A stretch of 31,418 nt of DNA from Lachnospiraceae bacterium UBA7160 (lineage in GTDB: Bacteria; Bacillota; Clostridia; Lachnospirales; Lachnospiraceae): NCBI GenBank assembly GCA_002491565.1, contig DKWE01000114.1, positions 1-31,418 of the forward strand, in the 5' to 3' direction. This document shows positions 1-7,043 of the stretch, one piece after another. Made by a program: the position numbers and the translations under genes. The notes under the pieces are model-generated. The model worked only from the letters and a program-made list of their open reading frames with translations, searched no databases and was not told the DNA's origin. Every line of letters starts with the position of its first letter. The stretch's first letter is position 1.

Positions 1-65
1 ATGATTTTTCAAACACGCTCTAGTCCAGGATGGCAGAATGGTAACATAGAAGGGATGGAAATTTC

Positions 66-1418
66 ATGAATCATTCAGAAGAAAAGCTTGGCACCTGGCC
101 GCTTGGTAGGCTGATGCTGTCGATGGGCCTGCCGACGCTGGTTGCGCAGCTCATCAACCTGCTTTACAATATTGTAGACCGGATTTATATCGGTCAAGGC
201 GTAGGTAGGGAGGCGCTGACCGGGCTCGGGCTTGCGCTGCCGGTTATCACGATTGTATCGGCATTCAGTTCTCTGGCCGGTGCGGGCGGTGCGCCGCGGG
301 CGGCCATTGCGCTGGGACAGGGAAATAAAGAGAAGGCAGAGCGGATCCTGGGGAATGTTTTTATCATGCTTTGCTGCTTCACGGTTTTAAATATGGCTGT
401 TTTTTACATCATTGAGAAGCCGTTTTTGTACATGGTTGGCGCGAGCGACGCCACGTATCCTTACGCGAGTGCTTATCTGCGCGTGTATCTGGTTGGAACC
501 ATTGCGGTGCAACTGGTGCTGGGCCTGAATCCGTTTATCACAGCGCAGGGACAGTCGAAGACCGCGATGGGATCAGTGTTGATCGGAGCTGCGCTGAATA
601 TCATACTGGATCCGATTTTTATTTTCGTATTTCACATGGGAGTGCAGGGCGCAGCACTTGCAACGATTCTGTCGCAGCTGGCCGGAGCGCTGTGGGTGCT
701 TCGCTTTATGACTTCTCCGAAGACCTCACTGCGGCTGAAAAGAAGCTGCCTGAAGCCAGACCTTGCGTTGATTGGTTCGATTGCGGCACTTGGAATATCT
801 CCGTTTATTATGCAGAGCACCGAAAGTCTGATTTCGATTGTAATGTCAAGCGGGCTGCAGCGATATGGCGGAGACTTATATGTCGGTTCGTTGACGATTC
901 TGCAGAGTATCATGCAGCTGGCAAGTACGCCAATCAACGGATTTACGCAGGGTGTGCAGCCAATTCTGAGCTATAACTTTGGTGCAGGCAAGCTGGACCG
1001 TGTACGTGCGGCTTACCGGATGATTATTTCGATTACGGTGTTCACCTCTTTTGCGATGACAGCGGTGGAAATGCTGTTTCCGAAGGTGCTGGCGCGGATG
1101 TTTACGCAGGACCCGGAGCTGATTGCGCTCGTCGGGCGTGTCGCGCCGATTTTCCTTGCCGGGATGCTGATTTTCGGTGTTCAGATGGGCTGCCAGACTA
1201 CGTTTATGGGGCTGGGGCAGGCAAAAATCTCGCTGTTTATGGCGATGCTGCGGAAGGTGTTTTTGCTGGTGCCGTTTGCGCTTCTGTTCCCACTGATAAC
1301 GGGAGATGTCAACAGCATCTATTTTGCAGAGTGCATGGCGGATACACTGGCGGCGATTACATGCGGTACCGTGTTTGCTTTGAAGATTAAGAAAATTCTG
1401 GCGCAGGGCGCGAGATAA
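66..1418 (+). CDS. MATE family multidrug/cation antiporter
   Basis: A 450-residue polytopic membrane protein of the MATE (multi-antimicrobial extrusion) family, predicted to export cationic drugs or metabolites across the cytoplasmic membrane in exchange for Na+ or H+. The protein is a chain of hydrophobic helices in two similar halves, with an early motif typical of the family (PTLVAQLINLLYNIVDRIYI, residues about 19-38) and GLGLALPV soon after. Length matches the usual 440-460. The ATG follows a GGGATGG purine block at a suitable distance. Substrate cannot be read from sequence. It stands alone: about 270 bases of non-coding DNA follow, and the bases before it show no clear promoter within the window. 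Confidence 0.9.
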   Translation: MNHSEEKLGTWPLGRLMLSMGLPTLVAQLINLLYNIVDRIYIGQGVGREALTGLGLALPVITIVSAFSSLAGAGGAPRAAIALGQGNKEKAERILGNVFIMLCCFTVLNMAVFYIIEKPFLYMVGASDATYPYASAYLRVYLVGTIAVQLVLGLNPFITAQGQSKTAMGSVLIGAALNIILDPIFIFVFHMGVQGAALATILSQLAGALWVLRFMTSPKTSLRLKRSCLKPDLALIGSIAALGISPFIMQSTESLISIVMSSGLQRYGGDLYVGSLTILQSIMQLASTPINGFTQGVQPILSYNFGAGKLDRVRAAYRMIISITVFTSFAMTAVEMLFPKVLARMFTQDPELIALVGRVAPIFLAGMLIFGVQMGCQTTFMGLGQAKISLFMAMLRKVFLLVPFALLFPLITGDVNSIYFAECMADTLAAITCGTVFALKIKKILAQGAR

Positions 1419-1468
1419 TGGGCACCCCCCTCTATTGTTTACGCATTTTGTGTGCATTGCGAAGCGTG

Positions 1469-1500
1469 TTATTGTTCGCGGTCAGAATTGCCATGAACAG
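1469..1500. repeat. Dispersed intergenic repeat, partial copy A
   Basis: A 32-base segment downstream of the MATE gene matches 11779-11810 at about 24 of 32 positions, most differences being transitions; the shared core is TTCGCGG-y-CAG-r-AT followed by TGA-r-CAG. It lies between genes and codes for nothing obvious. The remainder of the gap 1419-1689 shows no other convincing feature. Confidence 0.45.
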
Positions 1501-1689
1501 GAGCCGTTTTGAGCACACAGATCGGTCTTGCATTTTCCTGAAAATGATGTAATAATAAGTGCAATTCAGGTATTGTGTACTGAACAGATACGATTCAGAA
1601 GGAATCGCGGCCGTATCAGCCTGTGATTCGGAAGATATGGCAGCGGTTCAGCGACTACAAAAGATAAACATATGGGACAAGGATACGAT

Positions 1690-2631
1690 ATGGATACGAA
1701 TGTACAGGCGATGGAATGTGCAGGCGGCGGACCTGGCAGGCGTGGACGCCCGCCTCTGAAGGAATTTGATTCGGAGGCGGTACTGCAGCAGATGCTGGAT
1801 ACCGTGCGGGAGGTCTACCGGGAGAAGCAGGAGATCAAGGCGACAGCGGACGAGCTGGAGCTGGCACCGCTGAAGGTGAAGAAGCTGTTAATTACAGCTG
1901 GCTGCCTTCATTACCCGGAAACGGAGCGGATTCTGCAGCTAAAGCAGGAGGGAAAAACGCAGGAACAGATTGAGGAGCTGATGGGCCTCGGCCGTGCGAG
2001 CATCAATTCCTACCTGCCTTATTCCCGGACTCCCTACAAAGGGGAGCTGAGCCAGAATGCGGAACGAGTGAGGCGGTATAAGGAACGGAAAGCGGCGGTT
2101 GAGACTCTTGGGAAAACGAAGACGGAGGCAGCACTCTGGTCGTGTTTGGAGCTCTTCCAGGGGTATCAGTTTTTTACAAGCTCAGGACTTCCGTTTGTCT
2201 ATACACTGAAGCGTGGGCGGAATGGGCAGTACACAAAGGAGCTTTTTGTAGACCGGATGGCGGAGAGCAAGTCGCTTTCCTGGTCTTCAGTCCTTTTGGC
2301 GTTCCGCAGGGCGCAGGAACATCCGGAGGAAGTGGTCAAAAGGCCAAAGGCATTGGGAGATATCCGGGGCATCAGCTACGTATACAGCATATTGTGGCGG
2401 TTCGGTCTGATTCAGGTACCGGATAAGTCGGCAGTCCGGATGGCAGGCAGGGCAGAGGAACCGGTGAAGCAAAAGAAAATTGGCAAGGACGAAAAAGCGG
2501 TGCAGAATCAAAAGAAGACGGATAAGACGGAAGAATCTGCGCTGAATGATACGAGAATGGACAGAGTGGAAGGACCAGACGAAAACAATAATAAAATAGA
2601 AGAGACAGGGGAATTGCAGGTAAGCGGATGA
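1690..2631 (+). CDS. Uncharacterised HTH protein with AT-hook-like N-terminus and charged tail
   Basis: Function unknown. The 313-residue product begins with a Gly/Arg stretch resembling an AT-hook (GRRGRPP, residues about 15-21), followed by two helix-turn-helix-like segments (one ending KVKKLLITAG, one around EEQIEELMGLGRASINSYLPYS style sequence, residues about 75-110). A basic/aromatic middle part follows, and the last ~65 residues are a low-complexity Lys/Glu/Asp/Asn tail that is probably disordered. This suggests a nucleoid or transcription-associated DNA-binding protein, not an enzyme. The ATG at 1690 has AAGGA six bases upstream; an earlier in-frame ATG at 1672 lacks an SD. hemW starts about 95 bases downstream on the same strand, so co-transcription is possible. 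DNA binding is inferred only from motif resemblance. Confidence 0.6.
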   Translation: MDTNVQAMECAGGGPGRRGRPPLKEFDSEAVLQQMLDTVREVYREKQEIKATADELELAPLKVKKLLITAGCLHYPETERILQLKQEGKTQEQIEELMGLGRASINSYLPYSRTPYKGELSQNAERVRRYKERKAAVETLGKTKTEAALWSCLELFQGYQFFTSSGLPFVYTLKRGRNGQYTKELFVDRMAESKSLSWSSVLLAFRRAQEHPEEVVKRPKALGDIRGISYVYSILWRFGLIQVPDKSAVRMAGRAEEPVKQKKIGKDEKAVQNQKKTDKTEESALNDTRMDRVEGPDENNNKIEETGELQVSG

Positions 2632-2725
2632 AATTGCGTGGCGGAAGCGGTACAGGACTTTTCAAGCAGAGTCTTCAAAGCAGGTATGCAGATTCCGCTG
2701 CAAAGAAAGATTGGAAGGACAAACC

Positions 2726-4261
2726 GTGAAAAAGGCATTGGAAGTTTACATACACATTCCATTTTGCGTAAGGAAGTGCGCGTACTGTGACTTTCTCTCG
2801 GCTCCGGCTCCAAAGGAAGAGCAGGAGCAGTATTATCACGCGCTGCTGCAGGAAATCCGGGAATTTTCGGACAGAGATTCCTATGAGGTGCAGACGGTGT
2901 TTTTTGGGGGAGGCACGCCGTCCCTGCTTCCTGCAGAGTGGATTGCGCGGATCCTGGAGGAGCTTTCACGGCAGTTTTCCTTTGCCGTGAAAGCGGGGAG
3001 ATCCAGCGCAGATAGCAGCAATCCAGATCGCATGCGTGCGCAGAAAGCTACGCTGGCGAGCAATCCGGATCGCATGCGCGCGCGGGAAGCTACGCTGGCG
3101 TGTAATCCGGATCGCATGCGCGTGCAGAAAATTACGCTGGCGAGCAATCCGGATCGCATGCGCGCGCAGGAAGCTACGCTGGCATGTAATTATGACCGCA
3201 TCTGCGTGCCGGAAATTACGCTGGAGTGCAATCCGGGTACGGCGAATCCAGAAAAGCTTGCGATCTGGCGCGATGCGGGAATCAACCGGCTCAGCCTTGG
3301 CCTGCAGTCGGCGGATGCCGGGGAGCTTGCGCTTCTTGGGCGGATTCATACGTGGGAAGACTTCTTGCAGACCTATGAGCAGGCGCGCAAGGCCGGCTTC
3401 TCCAATATCAATGTTGATCTGATGTCTGCGCTTCCGGGGCAGACAGCCGACTCCTGGGAACGCACACTTCGCAGCGTGCTGGCTCTGCGCCCGGAACATA
3501 TCTCCGCCTACAGTCTGATCATAGAGGAGGGCACGCCGTTTTATGAGCGTTACCATGCGGATGATGTGCGCCGTGCGCGCGGGGATGTGCCCGAGCTTCT
3601 GCCGTCTGAGGAGGAAGAACGGCTCATGTACTTCCGGACACAGGAACTGCTGCGGGAGGCAGGGCTGTACCGCTATGAGATATCCAATTATGCGCTTCCG
3701 GGCTGCGAGTGCCGCCATAACATCGGCTATTGGACCGGTGTTGATTATGTTGGTTTTGGCATTGGCGCGTCGTCTCTGCTGCATCATATCCGATACCGCA
3801 ATACAGAGGAGATGGTGCTGTACTTGCGCAGATATGGAGTGGGCGCGAAAAGTCAGGGTTGTGCTTCTATACAGGGCAGTGCTTCCGAGAGTCGGAGTGG
3901 TTCTTTGGTGAGCGGCAGTGCTACACGAGGCGCTCCGTTTTCAGGAATATCGGACATAGAATACAATTTGTCGCCAACGAATAGTTTTGACCCGCGTTTG
4001 CCTGTTCGGACCTGCGAGCCCCTGACCCAGAAGGATGAGATAGAGGAATTTATGTTTCTGGGCCTGCGTCTGACTGCAGGTGTGTCGGAAGCAGAGTTTG
4101 AGCGCCGTTTTGGCCGGACTGTTGAGGAAGTCTATCATCCGGTACTGCAGAAGCTGATACACCTCCAGCTTTTACAGAGCGAGAATGGCGCTATCCGCCT
4201 GACCCCGCGTGGTCTGGATCTGAGCAATCAGGTCATGGCAGAATTTCTTTTGCCTGGTTGA
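2726..4261 (+). CDS. hemW: HemW-like radical SAM heme chaperone with internal repeat expansion
   Basis: Radical SAM protein of the HemN/HemW family. HemW binds heme and a 4Fe-4S cluster and is thought to deliver heme to membrane enzymes; it was often annotated as oxygen-independent coproporphyrinogen oxidase. Visible motifs: the CxxxCxxC cluster (C14, C18, C21), FFGGGTPS, the ECNPGT strand, CRHNIGYW and the C-terminal HemW domain (EEFMFLGLR). The protein is 511 residues, against about 380 in the family. The excess comes from a 5 x 14-residue tandem repeat at residues 98-167 and a Ser/Gly-rich insert of about 55 residues (bases ~3845-4012) before the C-terminal domain. The GTG at 2726 is preferred over a TTG at 2711 because GGAAGG lies seven bases before it. 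The reading frame is intact through both inserts. Confidence 0.85.
   Translation: MKKALEVYIHIPFCVRKCAYCDFLSAPAPKEEQEQYYHALLQEIREFSDRDSYEVQTVFFGGGTPSLLPAEWIARILEELSRQFSFAVKAGRSSADSSNPDRMRAQKATLASNPDRMRAREATLACNPDRMRVQKITLASNPDRMRAQEATLACNYDRICVPEITLECNPGTANPEKLAIWRDAGINRLSLGLQSADAGELALLGRIHTWEDFLQTYEQARKAGFSNINVDLMSALPGQTADSWERTLRSVLALRPEHISAYSLIIEEGTPFYERYHADDVRRARGDVPELLPSEEEERLMYFRTQELLREAGLYRYEISNYALPGCECRHNIGYWTGVDYVGFGIGASSLLHHIRYRNTEEMVLYLRRYGVGAKSQGCASIQGSASESRSGSLVSGSATRGAPFSGISDIEYNLSPTNSFDPRLPVRTCEPLTQKDEIEEFMFLGLRLTAGVSEAEFERRFGRTVEEVYHPVLQKLIHLQLLQSENGAIRLTPRGLDLSNQVMAEFLLPG
3017..3226 (+). repeat. 42-bp in-frame tandem repeat (5 units) inside hemW
   Basis: Five consecutive 42-bp units begin at 3017, 3059, 3101, 3143 and 3185, each encoding 14 residues. 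The first four read (S/C)NPDRMR followed by a variable seven (for example AQKATLA). The fifth, CNYDRICVPEITLE, runs straight into the native CNPGT motif of HemW. Units 1-4 are very similar in DNA; unit 5 is the most diverged and contains the conserved family strand, so it is probably the ancestral copy. Confidence 0.95.
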
Positions 4262-4286
4262 AAAATTTGTCTTGTCGTGCTATGAT
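4258..4286 (+). promoter_or_regulatory. Sigma-A type promoter for hisS
   Basis: TTGAAA at 4258-4263 and TATGAT at 4281-4286 are separated by 17 bases. The -35 box overlaps the hemW stop codon. It would produce a leader of about 200 nt before hisS. That leader (4287-4489) has a bulged stem pairing 4300-4308 with 4334-4341, but no T-box consensus. Confidence 0.7.
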
Positions 4287-4489
4287 AAGAACCTGATTTC
4301 CAGGACAGACGGAGGAACTGCCGGAAAGCAGCTCTGCCTGGACATTCCTGATACAAAATTGTGGGTTATCTCTATAGTAGTCCCGCAAAGCAGACACGTA
4401 TCGTAGTTGTGCTGTCTCTTATTCGCAGAACAAGTAGGATCGATGTTTGCAGAGGGATTTGAAATTACTTAGAAAGAGAAGGAAGAGGC

Positions 4490-5854
4490 ATGAACATGAT
4501 TACTCCAAAGAATTTGTCTGGCTTCATGGAGCTGTCTCCAAAGGATCAGATTCTCTTTGAGCGGATCAAACAGACGCTCGAAGAGACGTATGGTCTCTAT
4601 GGATTCTATCCGATTGACACTCCGGTACTGGAGCGCAGCGAGATCCTGCTGGCGAAGACAGGCGGTGACACTGAGAAGCAGATTTACCGGTTCAGCAAGG
4701 GCGATACCGATATGGCGATGCGTTTTGACCTGACAGTACCGCTGGCAAAATATGTAGCGAAGAATTATTCCGACCTGACGTTTCCGTTTAAGCGTTTTCA
4801 GATCGGCAAGGTATACCGGGGCGAGCGCGCACAGCAGGGCCGGTTCCGTGAATTCTATCAGGCGGACATCGACATCATCGGCGATGGAGAACTGAGCGTA
4901 CTGAATGACGCGGAAGTTCCGTCCATCATGTATCAGGTATTTACGCGCCTTGGTCTCAGCGACTTTACGATCCGGCTGAATAACCGCAAGGTACTGAATG
5001 GGCTGTTTGAGCTGTACGGTATCCAGGAGCGTGCAGCGGATGTGATGCGTGTCCTTGACAAGCTGGAGAAGATCGGTGCAGATCAGGTAAAGGAAGAGCT
5101 TGCAAAGCTGGAAGTCACAGCGGAGGCTGCAGACGAGCTGCTTGGACTTCTGAATTTCCAGGGGAACAGCAAAGAGATTCTGGAAAAACTGAAGACGTTT
5201 GGCGGGCGCAGCGAGAAGCTGGATCTCGGTGTATCAGAGCTGTCTGATGTGCTATATTATATGGAAAAGTTCGGAGTGCCGGAGAAGAATTTCCGCGTCG
5301 ATCTGACAATTGCGCGGGGACTCGATTACTACACCGGGACTGTGTACGAGACGACGTTTAACCGTCATCCGGAAATTGGCAGCATCTGCAGCGGTGGGCG
5401 CTATGACAATCTTGCAGAGTTCTACACGAAGAAAAAGCTGCCTGGTGTCGGCATGTCCATTGGCCTGACGCGTTTGTTTTATATATTAAATGAGTTCAAT
5501 TATTTGAACCGCAGCGTTGCGTTTCCGGCAGATGTGCTCGTAATCCCGATGACAGAGGATATGACGTCGGCAGTGGAGATTTCCGCGCAGCTCCGTGCAA
5601 GCGGGATCCGTGCACAGATCTATTTTGAAAAGAAAAAGTTTAAGCACAAGATTGGCTATGCGGACAAGCTGTCAATCCCATATGCTCTGTTTTTGGGCGA
5701 GGACGAGCTGCGCGAGAACAAGGTGACTTTGAAGAAGCTGCTCGCATCCGAAGACGATGCGGCAAAGCAGGTGACTGTGGCCCTGGAAGAAGCGATAGCG
5801 GAGATCCGCAGAGGCACGGAGGCGCTGCTTGGAGGGAAAAGTATTCAGCTATAA
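4490..5854 (+). CDS. hisS: Histidyl-tRNA synthetase
   Basis: Class II aminoacyl-tRNA synthetase that charges tRNA-His with histidine using ATP in the cytoplasm. The 454-residue product carries class II motif 2 (KRFQIGKVYRGERAQQGRFR-type sequence, about residues 100-120), the histidine-specific ARGLDYYTG motif, a GGRYDNL motif and an anticodon-binding domain after about residue 345 (PADVLVIPM onwards). It is slightly longer than the common ~420-residue enzyme and starts KNLSGFMEL, not the common KGMKDILP. It may therefore belong to a distinct HisS subgroup, and a second hisS may exist elsewhere. The paralogue HisZ is less likely because both histidine-binding motifs look intact. The ATG at 4490 follows AAGGAAGAGG. 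It has its own promoter at 4258; no T-box is visible. Confidence 0.9.
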   Translation: MNMITPKNLSGFMELSPKDQILFERIKQTLEETYGLYGFYPIDTPVLERSEILLAKTGGDTEKQIYRFSKGDTDMAMRFDLTVPLAKYVAKNYSDLTFPFKRFQIGKVYRGERAQQGRFREFYQADIDIIGDGELSVLNDAEVPSIMYQVFTRLGLSDFTIRLNNRKVLNGLFELYGIQERAADVMRVLDKLEKIGADQVKEELAKLEVTAEAADELLGLLNFQGNSKEILEKLKTFGGRSEKLDLGVSELSDVLYYMEKFGVPEKNFRVDLTIARGLDYYTGTVYETTFNRHPEIGSICSGGRYDNLAEFYTKKKLPGVGMSIGLTRLFYILNEFNYLNRSVAFPADVLVIPMTEDMTSAVEISAQLRASGIRAQIYFEKKKFKHKIGYADKLSIPYALFLGEDELRENKVTLKKLLASEDDAAKQVTVALEEAIAEIRRGTEALLGGKSIQL

Positions 5855-5915
5855 CTATTTGATATTATTTTATAAATAGCATATCGTTGTGATATTGCAG
5901 AATCGAGGAAAACAA

Positions 5916-6788
5916 ATGAACGAATTAAAGCCAATCAAAGAGGGAAAAGTACGTGAGATTTACGACAACGGCGACAGCCTGGTTATGGTGGCGACCGACC
6001 GGATCAGCTGCTTTGATGTCATTTTGAATAATGTGGTATCAAAGAAGGGCACAGTGCTGACACAGATGTCCAAATTCTGGTTCAATATGACAAAGGACAT
6101 TCTTCCGAATCACATGATCACGACAGATGTAGAGGAGATGCCGGAGTATTTCCGTCAGGAGAAGTTCCGCGGCAACAGCATGCTTTGTCGCAAGCTGGAG
6201 ATGATCCCGGTTGAGTGTATCGTGCGCGGTTACATCACTGGAAGCGGTTGGGCAAGTTATCAGAAGGATGGAACGGTCTGCGGCATCCGTCTGCCGGAGG
6301 GGCTGAAGGAGTCTGAAAAGCTTCCGGAGCCGATCTATACGCCTTCCACTAAAGCGGAGATCGGAGATCACGATGAGAATATCTCCTTTGAGCAGAGCGT
6401 TGCACATCTGGAGAAGTATTATCCGGGGCACGGGCAGGAGTACGCAGAGAAGATACGTGATTACACGATCGCACTCTACAAGAAATGTGCTGCGTATGCG
6501 CTCGAACGCGGAATCATCATCGCAGATACGAAGTTTGAGTTTGGCCTGGACGAGAATGGAAATGTGACACTTGCCGATGAGATGCTGACGCCGGACAGCT
6601 CACGTTTCTGGCCGGCAGATGGCTACGAGGCAGGTCACTCCCAGCCGTCCTTCGACAAGCAGTTTGCCCGCGACTGGCTCAAGGCAAATGAAGGACACAA
6701 CTGGACGCTTCCGCAGGAGATCGTAGACAAGACGATCGAGAAGTATCTCCAGGCATATGAGCTTTTGACCGGGGAGAAACTGGCGTAA
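5916..6788 (+). CDS. purC: Phosphoribosylaminoimidazole-succinocarboxamide synthase
   Basis: PurC (SAICAR synthetase) joins aspartate to CAIR with ATP in de novo purine synthesis. The 290-residue product has the N-terminal GKVREIYD nucleotide-binding segment, the ECIVRGYITGSGWASY block at about residues 95-110, IADTKFEFG and the DEMLTPDSSRFWP signature. Length fits the longer (~290-residue) PurC class. The ATG at 5916 follows GAGG seven bases upstream; an in-frame GTG at 5889 lacks an SD. It follows hisS by 61 bases on the same strand, with no terminator or obvious promoter between, so it may share the hisS transcript. It is not in a pur gene cluster here. No purine riboswitch is visible in the short gap. 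Confidence 0.93.
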   Translation: MNELKPIKEGKVREIYDNGDSLVMVATDRISCFDVILNNVVSKKGTVLTQMSKFWFNMTKDILPNHMITTDVEEMPEYFRQEKFRGNSMLCRKLEMIPVECIVRGYITGSGWASYQKDGTVCGIRLPEGLKESEKLPEPIYTPSTKAEIGDHDENISFEQSVAHLEKYYPGHGQEYAEKIRDYTIALYKKCAAYALERGIIIADTKFEFGLDENGNVTLADEMLTPDSSRFWPADGYEAGHSQPSFDKQFARDWLKANEGHNWTLPQEIVDKTIEKYLQAYELLTGEKLA

Positions 6789-6794
6789 GAAAGA

Positions 6795-6830
6795 CCATAA
6801 ACAAAACCATAAACAAAACCATAAACAAAA
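6795..6830. repeat. Three perfect 12-bp direct repeats beside the terminator
   Basis: CCATAAACAAAA occurs three times without a mismatch at 6795, 6807 and 6819. On the minus strand this reads as repeated T-rich sequence directly after the terminator stem, so it may extend the U-rich tail for transcripts arriving from the ABC exporter genes. Confidence 0.9.
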
Positions 6831-6884
6831 CAACCGCCGCAGGAGCCCGACCGAATGATATCGGCACTCCTGCGGCGGTTGTTT
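6828..6884. terminator. Bidirectional intrinsic terminator between purC and ABC exporter
   Basis: An 18-bp perfect stem pairs 6828-6845 with 6867-6884, with an inner CCGA/TCGG stem in the loop. It is GC-rich and flanked by an A-tract on the left and a short T-run on the right. The minus-strand tail is more U-rich than the plus-strand tail. It sits between convergent genes, as expected for shared termination. The stretch 6885-7043 shows nothing else. Confidence 0.85.
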
Positions 6885-7043
6885 ACTGCCGTCACCATCA
6901 TCATCCAGCTTCATAGTGCCTTTGGGAAGGAGCTACAGGGGGACTGCCCCAAGATATCTATGAGTGGATGATGCGTTTGGATGACGTTAACGGAATAGAA
7001 TGTTCCCGATTGCACGACGGCACAGCCGCTGCGGCCAGGTTCA

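Noticed and set aside
1559..1759. 66-codon open frame before the HTH gene
   Set aside because: It overlaps the HTH gene in another frame, has no SD, and its residue composition is unremarkable.
3017..3226. Regular repeats that could be mistaken for a CRISPR array
   Set aside because: Units are contiguous with no spacers and lie in frame inside hemW; no cas genes are present.
4287..4489. T-box riboswitch in the hisS leader
   Set aside because: No AGGGTGG-type antiterminator consensus and no terminator before the gene.
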